NCBI RefSeq assembly: GCF_000003815.2
Contig: NC_049983.1
Location: forward strand, 22,779,552-22,843,551
Length of the DNA stretch: 64,000 nt
From: Branchiostoma floridae
Taxonomy: Eukaryota > Chordata > Leptocardii > Amphioxiformes > Branchiostomatidae
Reading direction: 5' to 3'
The position numbers were made by a program, and so were the translations under genes. The notes beneath the pieces are model-generated. The model did no database searches. It saw only the letters and a list, made by a program, of their open reading frames with translations, and was not told the origin of the DNA. Positions 11,964-36,604 of the stretch are shown here, in pieces. Every line of letters begins with the position of its first letter. Position 1 is the first letter of the stretch.

Positions 11964-14470
11964 AGATGCAAACCGACATGTAGAACTATAGTCCAGACTA
12001 GCGGAAACCATATATAATCTATAACTTACATGGTGCAGTGGTGAAACTTCCTTGTCATAGTAGTAAAAGTAGTAGTTATTCTCATCTTTATACACAATAG
12101 ACCACACATTTTATTTCTCTGTTATAATGTAGAATGATGGCCATCATTAGTGATTGTTCTTCAAACTGATTGTAAAGTCTTAAACAGATTTTAGGGCTTA
12201 AGTTTTTGCTAATTTGAAATCTCATTTGCACTGACCACACCATTGTACACATCAAACAAAAAGTATTGAAATGCTCTGTTGAAATTTGAGGAAATTCTTA
12301 TGAATTTTTCCTTCTTAATCTGTGCACATTTTATTAGATTATGTCATAACGTGTTACAATTGTACTATCTGAAACATGTTGTGATCAACATTGACTATCG
12401 AACAAAGACTATCTATGCTAAGATGTGGACGTGTGAGTAGCAACTATTGTATAGGATACATGTTGAAAAGCTATGTATGTAGTAGCAAGATATGTATGTG
12501 TACAGATTGTACAATATACATTCAGTAGATTGAAGATAAAGATTATAAAACTAAAAGCTTTAGAATGAAGCTGAATATATGTACATAATATCTTACTCAT
12601 GTAATGAGTCTGCATCATGTGCTTAATAGCTTGCCTTTCTGTATGTGCCTTCAATGTGCTTGAGTGATGGTCTTAAGTACTTAATGTAAAATGATAAAGG
12701 TATATCTATAACAATATTGCAGTAGGAGTATAGGGGATTTCTTGGTTCACGTTAAGGATATTTTCATTTAAACATAGTCTTCTTCAGTACACAACACTCT
12801 TTTATTCTTACATTCAACGATTTGTCTGTTGTCTTCATCAATGTATTAATCTATCAACCTGATGAAACCATTTACGGAACAATATTTTCTGTTTAGATTG
12901 CATTAAGCGGAGTCATGACATTCATGATTCTAAAAACAAGTTACACTTATTAGAGTTTCATTTCTAAATTGAAAAAAAAATCTGATAATGAAATGTGCTT
13001 TCTTTGTTTTGTTACTATGTCCTTTTTCTTTCCATTTGACTCATCTAAAATTGACACTGAAAAAGGTACTTAGCATTTTATTATTTTGAAAGGGTAAGAA
13101 ATTCCAAAGAAGTATTTGTGGACTTAAACTTTAAGATAAAGGGAAAAGTGGAATTATTTGCATTTAGCAAAGCCTCCTTTGCTTCGGTCTTCTACCTCAA
13201 CTGCATTTTCTAAATACATGTAGTTGCCCAGTCTGTCAAATTTCATATCCATTATGTTCACTATTTTCATCTTTTTACAGGAATGAATCTTTTCATATAA
13301 GGTGTAGTTATGATAAGTTTTAAGATATATGTATCACTCAGATAACAATATGCTTTTAGTCATCGCCAGGGACATTACATAGACTATATCATGTCCTAGC
13401 TATGGTGAAAATCTTGATATTTCTTGCTGCTTAGATGTTTCACTAGAAGGTGGCAAATTTTATGAGAATAAAATCTAGATCATCCATGAGACTTCTTCAG
13501 TACATCTTTTCCACTTTATTTCACATAAATTTCTCCGGCTTTACACAAGCAAACTCCTCCACATGATTGTCCAATATTAGATACATAGAATTAGAAGAAT
13601 GATATTTCTTCTGTATACAGTATTGTACTTTGTAGAAAGACAACGCATATTGATGGAAATTATTGCACACAATAGTGTTCATTTTGCAACATCTTCACAC
13701 ACAAAGTCATGTACTTTACAAGACATTAGTCAGCAGCACAGTAGCAAAATCTCAAAGCAGAATGTAGAGTGGCAAAATTGCAACGATTCTCACGTTTCTG
13801 CAGAGTAGCAAGTCTTTGGAAACAATTTTTCCTCTATACATCTACATGGAAAGGAGCAAAAGCATAGCAGTGGGTCAGCTTACCAAAATGCATTCTCTTC
13901 AAGTAGAGCGTATTCATTCATTAAAAGTGGTATAAATTTATCAGAAATACTGTACAGCATGATTAGAGATTACAAAAATAAAGACATTGTTATCGATGGA
14001 TTCAATAGTTCGTCTGTTTTTTTTTGGTCCTGTTGCCTAAAATACTTTAATTCAGCCTCAAACTCAATGAAAAGATGACCATAAGCATTATCTCAACTTT
14101 TTCACAATAATCTTTTAAAGGAAGACGTAGGTTTGCCATGGACGTTTAGAATCTGTACAATGTCATGTTTCTAGACTATTTTCTTGTCATGTTGCCTTTA
14201 CACTTTTCATCATCCTTCCTAACTAAATAGTAAGGTAACCTTTTGAACTTTTTCATACGAATTTTTGAAAGGAAGACATTGATTTGCCATGGAAGCTGAA
14301 AAGCTGTAATCTCCAAGCAAATCCAGTCAAGTACACAGACCACGTGCACGAGTGTAAATCCTTCCTGCCTTTTGATTTTATGTATTGGATTGTTGTTCTT
14401 TTTAAATGTATTGTCTAATTGTCTGTTCTTATGGGCCTTGGTGCCTGACAATAAACTATTGTTACTATTT
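11964..14470 (+). other. Presumed long 3' UTR of the GTSE1-like gene
   Basis: AT-rich sequence with no spliceable reading frame follows the TGA at 11961-11963. AATAAA signals occur at about 13467, 13977 and 14450, so the 3' UTR could be 1.5-2.5 kb. The true end cannot be chosen from sequence alone. Confidence 0.45.
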
Positions 14471-14473
14471 ATT
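14450..14473. terminator. Overlapping poly(A) signals of two convergent genes
   Basis: AATAAA on the + strand at 14450-14455 and, 12 bases further, TTTATT at 14468-14473, which is AATAAA on the - strand. They suit the 3' ends of the GTSE1-like gene (+) and the kinase fusion gene (-, stop at 14672), whose transcripts would then overlap by a few tens of bases. Confidence 0.5.
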
Positions 14474-14645
14474 AGATCCCAAAGTAGCACAAGATACTAG
14501 TAGTATCAAAAGCTGGCAAAGGGGTATAGCTGGTCAAGGAGTGTGTATTGGCAATGCACACTCCTAGGCCAGCTGCATTCCTTTGCCAGCTTTTGATGCT
14601 ATCTTATGCTACTGGTACACTGTGGGATCTGCAAGGAGAGTAGAA
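14473..14645. repeat. Palindromic MITE, family P, copy 2
   Basis: Same inner palindrome as the copy at 4149: tagtatcaaaagctggcaaagg and its inverse about 90 bases later, with outer arms agatccc...gggatctgcaagg. It lies exactly between the convergent genes. Confidence 0.75.
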
Positions 14646-14671
14646 AAGCTATGCATATAGAATGTGCTATT

Positions 14672-26295
<11,624 letters not shown>

Positions 26296-26349
26296 ATTGG
26301 GTATCGGTGTGTAATGAGGCCTGTGGTGCGTATACATGTCCCTGTGCAA

Positions 26350-27401
26350 ACAATACCGCGGGCTATTATTGTTCCACTTAGGGTCGCTAGGTAGCCTTTG
26401 AACCCGTCTTTTGTTACGGGCCTCTCACCTGTTGAACAGGTAACGCACCTAGCAGATATAACGTTAGGCATTCTTTCACAGCCAAACCAACAATTACATG
26501 AGAAATATAAATTTATTACTTCAGAAAATACCTAATGGCACTTTGACTTTGGAATTTACTTTGTCATTCTATGACAGTAGTATCCGTTTTCCGATATTTT
26601 TTTTTTTTCAATTTGCGGCATATATGTGCTCATTTTATAACTGCTTTGTACGGTTTACAGTATGGCCGAAATATCATGGGATGCGTGCACGGATAGTATC
26701 CATATAATCAATCAAACCAACAAACTGGCCTTACCAGCAACTAATTTTAATACTAATCCTTAACGTTAACAATACACTGTGTGTTTTGTTTACTGTCGCG
26801 TGCTTTTCGCTTTGTTGGTCACTTTAACTCAAGCTAAACCTGGTAAAAGATTTCCGTCATCCTGTTCATGCAATGTGTATCACATTAGCTCCACACAGCG
26901 CGTCTACAAAGATATAATATAGTACAGTAACTGTTATGTTTTTACGATTACAATTATAATGTTAACGGTCTCTTTTTGAAAACGATGTAGACAATTATTT
27001 CATATCACATGACCAAAATATCAATTGATATCACACACCACAAACAGAATCATTGACGCAACTTACACATTTATGCACTACAGAACGAAATCCATATCTA
27101 AGCCGAAATACCCCTAATGAGGCCTTAATAGCAAACACTTCATTCCACATCAAGAAAATGTATTAAAACATCTAATACTGTAATATAGGTGACAGAAAAT
27201 CAACCAAACCACGCTATTTACATCAAGACCTTACTTCCTTCCCTTAACCGAGGCGGGGGGCGCTATACACTTTCTGCAACTTTTGAGACGCGTGTACTAT
27301 CTGCTTAACTTGATGTCACGCAGGTTATGGACTGCCATTTCTCGGCAAAGACTGTAGTTATAAATCATATGAATAAACCATATGATAAGTACACACTGTG
27401 A
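26350..27401. other. Intergenic region between the fusion gene and the TLR
   Basis: About 1 kb, AT-rich, without a supported exon. It should contain the promoter of the fusion gene (near 26350-26500) and the 3' UTR of the TLR gene (just below 27401). Nothing else stands out. Confidence 0.5.
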
Positions 27402-30400
27402 CTACAGTGCTAGGAGAGGACCATCTTCTCCAACCTCAGACCAGAGCTGGTCGTCTGGCTCTGGTAATGGTAATTCATCTTGCAGTTCCGGACCGTTCCG
27501 CATGGAGCCATGCACCTGCACTGTCACAATGTTCCTTACCAGAGCCTGTTCTTGCTGTTCCAGAATGTTCTGTTCCTGATCTTGTACCTGCTGCTGAGGC
27601 TCTGGGTCCCGGGGTAAAGGATCGCCCAGAGCGTCTCGCAGCCGCCTCCAGAACAGCGGCCTTTTCCGCGCGTCCTCCGGCCACATCAGGTACGTGTCCC
27701 TTTTCATTACGGCGTTCAGATGGCGGAACCGTTTCAGCATCCTGTCAGGAATCCTCTCCAGAAACACCAGGATGAGACGCCTCCCTCCCCCCTCCTCAAA
27801 CATGTGGTACTGGGCCAACTGGAACTCGTACTCGCACCACTTGCTCTTCAGGAAGTTCCTGGTGATGAGGCAGACGGTTCTCCGGCTGTTTTCCACGGCA
27901 TCCGCGATGTTTTTCACAATGGGAGCGCCGACTGCAAAGTCTCTTTCGTGTATGACCAGACTGTAGTCAGGTTCCAGATTTTCTATTGCTTCATACACAA
28001 CCCACATGAGGTCCTGGTTATTGTAGGCAATAAAAGCATCGTGCGTGTATCTGGGCGGCTCTTGGTTCTCTCCTTCGCCAATTTTCGGTCTCCTCCACTT
28101 GGCCAACTGCCACAGGTAGTACTGAACACGGTCAATGTGGTAGTCGACCAGGAAAATGGTCATCATGGCGACGAAGATGCTGGAAGAGGCGAGCACACAA
28201 GCCAGGAGGCGGTTTGGCCGGAATCCGTGACTACAGTCCATGTCGAAAAACGTTGGCTCCTGTCTGTCAATAGATTGTTTCTGCGACAACCCGTCTATCA
28301 AACGTCTTCCGCGCAGTAGTTCTGGACGGGAACACGTGTAGCCGCCACCAACGTCAGGATAAGGGTTGTGCCAGTTCGCTACCCTGTCGTATTTATGCTG
28401 GGCCCCCTCAACAAACCACATCAAGTTACAATCGCACAGAAAAGGATTGCCTGCAACGTCCAGTCTCTCCAGCCGGTTGACAACAGGACCCAGTGTTGTT
28501 TGATTTAAAACAGCTAAGCTGTTTCCCCTCATATCCAAATCCTTTAATGCGAACAGACGGTGAAAGGCGCCTCCTATCTCCGCTATCCCGTTGAACGCCA
28601 GGTTTAGGTGTGTAAGGTTGCCCAGACCTCCAAACATCGTCCCTTCTATGGTTTGTAGTTGGTTGTGACTGAGATCCAGGAATCTCAGCCGCGATAGTCC
28701 ACGGAAGGCAGAAGGCATGACGGTGTTGATGTCGTTATGACTGAGATCTAGATGCTCCAGCCGGACCAACTCTGGGAGCTGTTCTGTCTCGATACGCTGG
28801 ATGATGTTGTGAGAAAGAGTCAACGTTTTCAGGCTTGTCATGTATCCCTTTATATATATACTTGATATAGTGTTGTGATCCAGCCTTAAAGTTTCTATAG
28901 TAGATTGCTCACACGGCAGTGCATAGATTTCCAAAAAAGCTACATCATTGTAAGAAACGTCGAGATACCGTAAACTCGCAATGCAGTAGATATCTTCAGC
29001 CCAATATACTATTTTGTTGTGCTTTAAATCAATCACTTGTACAGTGAACGTACTGTTAGTAGATGTTTTCAAACTCCAAGGGAGACAACCGTTGGGAATA
29101 GCGTTGATGTCGTTGTGACTCAAATTCAGATGATTCACGCTTATTAAGCCGCTGAAGTTGAATGACAAGGGGTAGTTACATGGTACTTGACCTGTGAACT
29201 TGCTGTTTATCTTATTGAAACTGAGATCAAGATAGTCCAAAGCTTCTGGAAGCTGAGCTTGGGAGGTTACCAAGTTGCTGTAGCTCAAGTCAAGGTGAGT
29301 AAGAGAGCTCAGCCCTTCAAAGACTCCCCTTGGTAAAGTAGAAAGTGTGTTATGTGACAAGTTAAGATGAGCGAGAGAAGACAGTCCGCTGAACGTCTTG
29401 TCTTGTAAACTCTGTAGATAGCCGTTTGTCAGATCCAGCCTTTGTATATGTGACAAACCCGCAAAGGAGTAAGCCTGCACGGTTTCAATGGTTCTAATGT
29501 CCAAATATATCGACAAACCTTTAAGATAGTTTAAACCTCTTAAACCCGCTAGGGTATCAGGCGTTATTTTGTCCAGTCGGTATCCCAGCATGTCAAACGA
29601 CAACTCGCGAATCTGCGTCTGTCGGAGCTCGGGCAGGACGCCCACAATGGCGGGGAAGGAGACGAGGTCCAGGTCCAGCGTCTGTAGATGAGTGAGTGAC
29701 TTCAGCAGACCGGGGGCTATCACGGCGTGTAGGTGAAGATGTTTCAGAGTTTGTACCAGCGGCCGGAACATTTGAGCACTGAGAAGGTACTCGTGGAGTG
29801 AACTCATCTCTATAGTCTCTAAGTTAGTCAGGTTCATAAATACAGGTCCGAAGTAGAAGTCACTGGGTCTTGGTAGATAATAGAGACTCAATTTGTTAAG
29901 GCTGTGCAGCGGTGCCCACAATAGGCGTCGTTGTAAAAACCCACTTCCGTTTTGGACTCTTCTAGTGGTGGTATTCATGTCCTCTTCTATGGAACCTTCG
30001 ATCGCAAGTTCCTCTATCTTCAGACTTTCCAATGAAGCCAAAGAATCGAAAATGTGATCAGGTAGATCGCTGATATTGTTCACACTAAGTTCTAAATGCT
30101 TGAGATTAACCAACCCCGTGAACACTCCCTCAATGACTGTGTCAGTCCACGTCTGCACAAACAGATACTTCAGATTTCGCAGATGTCGAAAAAGTCCATT
30201 TTGAAGGGCGTACACGGGTTCCCGCAGTGGCATTAGCGTAACGTTACCGATATCAAGACGTTCTAGATTCTCCAACTCATCAAACGCACCAACATCGATG
30301 GTCTGTAGACAATTAAAAGACAGATCTAAGGATTTCAGGTTTCTCAACCCACTGAAGGAGCCGTTGTACAGTTCGGTGATGTTATTATAACTGAGATCCA

Positions 30401-30611
30401 CCGTGATGACAGACTCGGGGATGCCGGGCGGTACCTGGGTGAGAGGCGCGCGGGTTGGAGTGTCCCGAAAATCCCCCGCACACACCACGGTTGTGGAGTT
30501 CCAGGTCTGACACACAGATGGGGAGGGTTGTCCTATCACCCGTCCATGTTTGGTGATGAGCGCGGAAACTACAGCTAAGCAGACTGCAAGCAGAGCTGGT
30601 TTAGATTCCAT
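27402..30611 (-). CDS. Toll-like receptor, single LRRCT type
   Basis: An intronless frame of 1069 codons. It has a signal peptide (about 1-28), an LRRNT-like Cys pair (VCQTW...VVCAG) and some 20 leucine-rich repeats of LxxLxLxxNxI type. One LRRCT follows ([12 protein letters not shown]...[11 protein letters not shown]), then a membrane segment (about 802-824) and a TIR domain (about 854-1000: [11 protein letters not shown] box 1, RDFAVG box 2, PLFWRRL box 3). A Gln/Glu-rich tail of about 70 residues ends the protein. The single LRRCT places it with vertebrate-type TLRs. The role is pattern recognition and MyD88/TRIF-type signalling by family knowledge; the ligand is unknown. The BB loop reads RDFAVG where most TLRs have RDxxPG, so Val894 replaces the key Pro. 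The start is the first ATG ahead of the signal peptide. Confidence 0.95.
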   Translation of the reverse strand: MESKPALLAVCLAVVSALITKHGRVIGQPSPSVCQTWNSTTVVCAGDFRDTPTRAPLTQVPPGIPESVITVDLSYNNITELYNGSFSGLRNLKSLDLSFNCLQTIDVGAFDELENLERLDIGNVTLMPLREPVYALQNGLFRHLRNLKYLFVQTWTDTVIEGVFTGLVNLKHLELSVNNISDLPDHIFDSLASLESLKIEELAIEGSIEEDMNTTTRRVQNGSGFLQRRLLWAPLHSLNKLSLYYLPRPSDFYFGPVFMNLTNLETIEMSSLHEYLLSAQMFRPLVQTLKHLHLHAVIAPGLLKSLTHLQTLDLDLVSFPAIVGVLPELRQTQIRELSFDMLGYRLDKITPDTLAGLRGLNYLKGLSIYLDIRTIETVQAYSFAGLSHIQRLDLTNGYLQSLQDKTFSGLSSLAHLNLSHNTLSTLPRGVFEGLSSLTHLDLSYSNLVTSQAQLPEALDYLDLSFNKINSKFTGQVPCNYPLSFNFSGLISVNHLNLSHNDINAIPNGCLPWSLKTSTNSTFTVQVIDLKHNKIVYWAEDIYCIASLRYLDVSYNDVAFLEIYALPCEQSTIETLRLDHNTISSIYIKGYMTSLKTLTLSHNIIQRIETEQLPELVRLEHLDLSHNDINTVMPSAFRGLSRLRFLDLSHNQLQTIEGTMFGGLGNLTHLNLAFNGIAEIGGAFHRLFALKDLDMRGNSLAVLNQTTLGPVVNRLERLDVAGNPFLCDCNLMWFVEGAQHKYDRVANWHNPYPDVGGGYTCSRPELLRGRRLIDGLSQKQSIDRQEPTFFDMDCSHGFRPNRLLACVLASSSIFVAMMTIFLVDYHIDRVQYYLWQLAKWRRPKIGEGENQEPPRYTHDAFIAYNNQDLMWVVYEAIENLEPDYSLVIHERDFAVGAPIVKNIADAVENSRRTVCLITRNFLKSKWCEYEFQLAQYHMFEEGGGRRLILVFLERIPDRMLKRFRHLNAVMKRDTYLMWPEDARKRPLFWRRLRDALGDPLPRDPEPQQQVQDQEQNILEQQEQALVRNIVTVQVHGSMRNGPELQDELPLPEPDDQLWSEVGEDGPLLAL

Positions 30612-31490
30612 GTCTATGTTTTGATTTCAGTTCTTCTCGTTTTGAGCCTGTGGAAAATACGAACATGGGGTAAGTAATATCTAATGAGCCAAGAAGGGAA
30701 GCTTTACAGGATAATCACACTTTGGCACGTTGCCGAATGTGCATTCGTTCATTTTCGAGGGGACTTTATTTCCTGGTAGGAGGAGAACTGGGGGGAGGTT
30801 TGCGCTTGTTGTATAGTCGCGGTTTACGTTTACATGCATACTTGAGTGTCCCATGTTGCGATACAGCAAGGCAGTGCAACATTCAAAACAGTTAAAATGT
30901 TTGCGAGGGACGTAAATTTTAACAAGTACGACGGTGGAGTCTGGGGAATATGGGAGTAAATTGTAGTCCACATTTGTGGGGTTGTGTGGCGTTACGACAG
31001 AGCGAGGTTTCGAGGAGCAATTCTGTGGTACAGTAGTAAATACAATCAGTATGCATATGTACGCGGTGCCATGATTTCGTGGGGACCAGGGATGTCGCCA
31101 AAACCTCGAAAATGAAACCGCCGCCAACATTTCAGGACCAGAAACAAAACATGGAAGCCTTGCTTTGGTCAGTGGTTCATGATGACGACATACCTCATGG
31201 CGGGAAGGAACTACTATTTGGCACACGGGTAAAGCCATAACAACCACTTTCACTTCTTGATTCGTTTGCTGTGATAGCCCTACCCACGATTGATCCATCC
31301 CATGTCAAAACGTTGAAACGTAAAACGAAAACATGGGCATGAACATATTCGACGGACATGCAACCACTCTGTACTAGGCTACACTGCTAGTCGGCATTCT
31401 CTCCTTGTTTGAACTGCTATTTGTGATGGACAGTCAGGATCGGTCTATTTGATTGGAACGTTCAAGACACAATGCTTGTTTACACTTAAT
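30612..31490. other. Region upstream of the TLR with a decayed repeat
   Basis: 30810-31020 (acttgagtgtcccatgttgc ... catttgtggggttgtgtggc) matches parts of 34660-34880 and 44010-44220. It is therefore a truncated copy of that composite block. The 205-codon - strand frame across it is not supported as a gene. Confidence 0.5.
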
Positions 31491-31492
31491 AT

Positions 31493-31624
31493 GTAAAACC
31501 TGTACTCAAGTATTGTACTCCCGTGTGCCCCTCTGGACGCACAAGTATTCAGCCTGCGTATATAGAGAAAGTTCAGAAGAGGGCACTACGCGCTACTCTG
31601 AGGGGACAGTACACTAATAGTCTA
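31493..31624 (+). mobile_element. Tail of a non-LTR reverse transcriptase (LINE fragment)
   Basis: The frame reads KPVLKYCTPVCP ... YIEKVQKRALRATLRG, matching the C-terminal segment of CR1/Jockey-like reverse transcriptases (LEYCSPVW...IEKVQRRA). It stops at tag 31622-31624 and nothing upstream remains. A short dead fragment. Confidence 0.7.
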
Positions 31625-32207
31625 TAGTACACTAATAGTCTATAACTTAGGTATTTATGTTCGGAATTGGCAAAGAGAGTTGATTATTGGGCTCCTACAG
31701 TTTACAGGACGTGAAACGCAAAACAGGAACACCAGAAACTGTGTCAAGTTCAGTACAAAGAGATACAGAAGTCACGATTTCCGTTTCTGCACGCCTACTG
31801 AATGTCAAGTTCCAATCTCTAGGTTTCACTAAGGATCACCATATGAAAAGCACAGGGACTTCTCTTCAAATAGAGTCATGTAGTCTTGAATATTTCCAAA
31901 AGACCGTCTATGTTAAGGAGAATTCATTAGCGCGACTGTTAGATGATTAAGATATAGAATTGATGTTGAAGTTGCTACTCTTGGATGTGCGTTGTTGACG
32001 TCATCTGTTTGTTACGCAGTTTAGCCTATGGCTGCTTTTTATCGCTTCCTTATGTCGCAATGTCTCCATGTCCTATGTCTCCACCACACAGATCAACATG
32101 AACATGAAATTGTGCGACTTTACGAGCCGTAGTCGCGAGTTTGGTCTCCTATATGCCACCGAGTTAGGTTAAAGTCAGGAGGAAGTATAGGATGTACACG
32201 TAATGGT

Positions 32208-32357
32208 CTAATCTCCGAGCAGATCCTACGGTGCCATAAGATACATAAGATAGTATCGAAGCTGGCCAAGGAGTATAGCCAGTCAGAGGAGGTCAGACTG
32301 GCACCGGAGACACCGGGCATTATCTTACGTGCCACCGGAAATCTGCTTGGAGATTAG
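32208..32357. repeat. Palindromic MITE, family P, copy 3
   Basis: Outer arms ctaatctccgagcagatc and its inverse gatctgcttggagattag (approximate) frame gatagtatcgaagctggc. Same family as 4149-4318 and 14473-14645, with the inner palindrome more decayed. Confidence 0.7.
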
Positions 32358-32803
32358 TAATTGTCAAGATTGAGACGGACTTAAATTTTTCGCACCCCCC
32401 CCCCTTCCCCCGTGTAAATATCTTCGAACTCACACGAATGAATAGCCGTTTTTCTTACCTCAGAAATGGACCGACTCCTAAAGTTTCTTTCGTTGTCGGC
32501 AGGACCCAGAGATGTTACCGGCTGCAACTGCAGGATCCGTCTCCAGTATACCAGTGATATTACCGAGTTTCGCCTGCCGCCCACACAGCAACATCCTGCG
32601 CTGGAGTTGAACCCGTGACTGCATGGACAATGCTGGGATTTTGGTCTCATTCATTCATTATTATTCCGAGTGTGTACCTTATAGGGGCTTCACACTGAAA
32701 CCGAATCAGCAGGAATCAAGAAGAACCAGCCGGAATGAAGAATTTGCAAAATTCATGCCACATTCGGGCGGGAATTCCAAATGGACCTAATACGTCTTCA
32801 CAC

Positions 32804-33202
32804 GAGAAGCGGAAATAAGCCGGAATGCCGTCTGAATGGAAATTATTGTATATTCCTATGTATTCAAAGTACGTTCTAGAAATTCTCACTGCATTTCAGA
32901 TATTTGTGTTCATCCTTGTGGCCGTCCGTTCTCCATCGAATGAGATCAAAATATATCGAATAATGTTGGAATGCGGCCGTATTGCAGTTAGAATAGTTAG
33001 AATACACTTTGAATGCCGTTCGATATTTCTCCGCTTCAAATGCACCTCGAAAGTTTTGAGCATGACAAAAAAATTCGGGACGGCCTCAAGAATGGACAAA
33101 AATATCTGGAATGCAATGAGAATTTCTAGAATGCACTACGAGTACCCAGGAATATACTAAGAATAGTTATTCTGACGGCATTCCGGTTGATTCCGCTTCT
33201 CC
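32804..33202. mobile_element. Non-autonomous element with TIRs GAGAAGCGGAA
   Basis: The left end gagaagcggaaataagccgg and the right end, inverted, ggagaagcggaatcaaccgg pair over about 38 bases. The 400-bp interior is rich in GAATG words and has no transposase. Related GAATG-rich sequence continues to the left (32690-32800). Confidence 0.65.
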
Positions 33203-33344
33203 AAAAGAGTACCGACCCAGAAAGTAAACGGCTACATGAACGCGTGTTCATAAAGGTGAAAAAATTTCAGCTCATCTTCAGCGTTAAAGCTTGGTTGTAA
33301 CTGAAGAAATCAGTAGGCATTTTTTGGCAACAGCGGGTTAGGGC

Positions 33345-33547
33345 GGATCTACACAGTCCTGGGGTTGGAGTGATGCGGCCGTACGCTAGCAAAACAATAG
33401 TGCCTCGTGCGAGTAGTGGCTGAGCAACACCCGACATAAGTCAGTCATAAGTCAAGGGTTAAGTAAAGGGCACGACGTCCGGACCACGGCGGGTGTCGAA
33501 CTCGGGACCTCTAGCCCAACACTTTATCAGTTGCGCCACACACGTTG
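33345..33547 (-). repeat. tRNA-derived SINE
   Basis: Read on the - strand: TGTGGCGCAACTGATAAAG (A-box like), then GAGTTCGACACCC (B-box like), then a body with gtgccctttacttaac. Same head type as 44190 and 61670. Confidence 0.6.
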
Positions 33548-34442
33548 CCACAAGTTGACAGACCCTGTACTACCATCCCCATTCCACAAGATTTCGGAGA
33601 GACTATTTCTAAGAGAGACCAAACTCAATTTCATAATTGGAATATGATGCAACATATAAATGTATTATCCAAAATACATCACAATACGCAAAACACGAAA
33701 AAGTTCTTTTCCCATGAAATTAGTCGAACAAATCTGTCAAATATGGGTCACTTAGTCGTCACAGAACGGTCGAAGCCTCTATCAGAAAATAGTGTCCGGG
33801 CCGTCCCAAATCAAGAACTCAGCTGGGCCGACGTGTCTGTTTGAACCTTTGTTTACTCATGATAGCTCAAATCGGCCCGGAGGCCGCTTTTCATTGACGT
33901 CACGCGGGAAGAGGTAATGGTCAGATAAGATATAACAGAGATACAGATTACATCATTTAAGTCCTAATTAATCTATCAACAATACATAAGTATATACACG
34001 GTACAAAACTCGTAAAAGAGCAAAAAGATCCGTTTCCCTGTCGGCGAGCTAAAAATGAGGATTTGGGGCCAAAGTACGGCCGACGTTCTGGCGACTACTA
34101 GGGCTTCGAGCGATGTTCAGTAGCTCGCCGCTGGGACCTCTTTTTGACATCAGCTGTACACCAAGAAAGTAGAAAAAAATCGGGAAATTGGCTAAAGGAG
34201 TCAGTCCACCTCCACAAAAACCAACATATGATAACTTATTTATGTGCATGTTGGTATAATATGATAATGATGTTATTGATTTATGCTAATTGATTGATTG
34301 ACATTATATATGTAATTTGTTTTAATGCATTTATTGTATGTAGAGGACTCCAGGAAGAATAGTTTGATGTATTTAACTAATGGAGATTCGTAATAAACAA
34401 ACAAACAAACACGCTTAGGTTCATGTTTCCCCTCCCCATCAA

Positions 34443-34930
34443 AGCACGTGTAGCCGCGGGGGGTTGTGGGCCCTGACCTTATCCCTCACGTGAAGGACAG
34501 TATGGTCTGTTGTCTCACACCGCCATGTCGCTGGAACCTGAACCTAGCCCATGTGTATTCCATGCCCGTTTCTTGCCCGCGAACCTGACGTCTCAAGTTT
34601 GCCTTCTTCAGTGCGGTGAGTCAGGTAAGTACGACTAAGGCTACGTGGTAGAAGGCTTTCTGATGCTTACGTTTATACTTGAGTGTTCCATGTTGCGATA
34701 CAGCAAGGCAATGATTCACAGTTGAATTGTTTGCGAGGGACGTAAATCTATGTGTCAACAAGGACGACGGTAGAGTTGAAGGGCATGTCGGGGAACATTG
34801 GAGCACATTGTAGTTAAAACGACTGACAGCTACACTAACATTTGTGGGGTTGTGTTGCAAGCTTTTAAAGTCAGAACCAAGTTGTCCCGGGTTCGAATAC
34901 TGCCATGTCAAAGTTCTTGTGCCCTAAGGG
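34443..34930 (+). repeat. Orphan copy of the 5' region of the tandem gene family
   Basis: Closely matches 43795-44290: cacgtgtagccgc at the start, ccgccatgtcgctgg with MSLEPEP instead of MSLGPEP, aagtttgccttcttcag, and a donor gtgagtcag|gtaagt. After it comes the cttgagtgttccatgttgcg block and a SINE head with ggttcgaata. No coding exon of the family follows before 43.8 kb. Either a promoter-containing segmental duplicate or a repeat carrying that segment. Confidence 0.6.
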
Positions 34931-36600
34931 TGCGGTCACATGTAGGATCATGTAGGTCGCTCGATCGTCGTATGATTTGATAATAGGATTTTTTAAGCAG
35001 ACAGTGACAGAGCCAACCCCCGCAAGGATCCAAGAGAGCGTTTTATGGATGGAACACTCCTGGTTAAGAATCACTTCTACTTATCACACTTTAGCCAAAA
35101 GTAAATCTTACAAAATGCCCCCATGCAAGAATGGACTCTTCCAGTGCACCCCATTTTGCACAATAGACCAGTAAATTTGCACAATAGACCAGTCCAGAAA
35201 TACTCTTTGCTTTTTTGATACGAAGCCCAGTCCAAAATTGAATTTAGACCCCCCCCCCGTGCATTAATGGACTTTTAAAAAGGTAAAATAGACCAGTTCA
35301 GAAACACATCTGCTAAGAAATGGAACAGCCGCCCAGCCATGTAGTATATCGAACGTCGATGGAACGGTTTTTATTTTTTTAAGTATCCATCCGCCGTGCA
35401 TAGTAACGCCGTTGCTAAGGGCGCAGTTTTCCCGCGCGCCAACGAGATGAAATTTCATCCGAGTTGACAGCTGATTGCATCACGATGTGTGACCTTTCAG
35501 CGAAATGACGGTAAGTGTCGGATGTGTTTGCTATCTGCTCTCCATTTAATCCATTTCTGTGGGGTTTTACAACGATTTTAATTTGTTTTATGATCAAACT
35601 TGGAACACAGTCAAATTAGCAAAATGGCAGCGTCGTAAAAAGTTGAAAATTCGGCGATTTTCAGATTGGGGGCGTTTGCTTTTCGCACTTAGATCCTTAT
35701 TCATTTGATGGTGCGTCAGAACCGTTTAACCCTTGTCTATATCCCGTGTGAAAATCCCGTTGGTTTGAAATCTGGGTAGATACGTAATTCAAAGTCTGCC
35801 TAGGTCACGTTTTAGCGATTTTTCGCCAACATGCTGGTGTTCGTAGTGTAAGTCCTATGAGGTTTTTTTACTGGGCGGGCCCTGTTACATGTGACAAATT
35901 TGCTTTATCGTCGGTATTTCTTGTAAACACAATAACCCGTGACCGAGGTGCAAACCTGCATGGCTTGGTGTAAAATGTTGATATACGTGACAAATTTTCT
36001 GACTCAGAATTTGTTAGTGAGGATATATTTGGCGCTCAGAGAAATTTTAATCGAAAACAGCGGAGAATTTGGCCGTGAAAAATCTATCCTTCAATGCGTT
36101 ACATAGCCTGACATCCTCTGAAAACCCGAAAACTAATACAGGAGGTCGAAAAAAATCCAGCAAAAAACAGATAATAGTTGCTAAGCCACAGGACAACAAA
36201 GCTGGTTTAAAATGTATTACGAATTGAACCACAGAACGTGTATCAAAACAGCAATTGTGTATCAAAAGAAACAACAAGTCTTTACCATTACTTCTAGGAG
36301 GTACATTTAGGTTGTCTTGTTCATCTTAGCAGACTCAGCTGAGGTAATCAATGTTTTGCCAAGAATGATCAAAGAAGTACACTTTTATAAGGTAACGGTT
36401 ATAAATTGACTCCAAGGATGGATGGTACATAGATAGCTGGATAGACTACAAAATTATAATAATAATAATAATAATATCTGTTGTATTTGCATCCAGTAAA
36501 AAAAGATTGCAATCCCATGGCACTTAGTTGTCCCTATTTGGCCAAATTCTTCTATTTTTTCTTCCAGCTGAGTAGCTGACACATAGTACATACTGTTAAC
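34931..36600. other. Non-coding region with interspersed repeats
   Basis: A doublet ttgcacaatagaccagt occurs at about 35155-35195. The stretch 35660-35770 (gattgggggcgtttgctttt ... cccgttggtttgaaa) matches 42239-42350. At 35505 an ATGACG followed by gtaagt could be a first exon, but no partner exon was found. No gene is called. Confidence 0.45.
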
Positions 36601-36604
36601 TGAG

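Noticed and set aside
27720-28319. 199-codon + strand frame
   Set aside because: Shadow of the TLR TIR-domain coding strand.
30681-31298. 205-codon - strand frame upstream of the TLR
   Set aside because: Overlaps a composite repeat also present at 34.7 and 44.0 kb; no domain, no signal peptide, no splice context.
32825-33160. 111-codon + frame
   Set aside because: Lies wholly inside the GAATG-rich inverted-repeat element.
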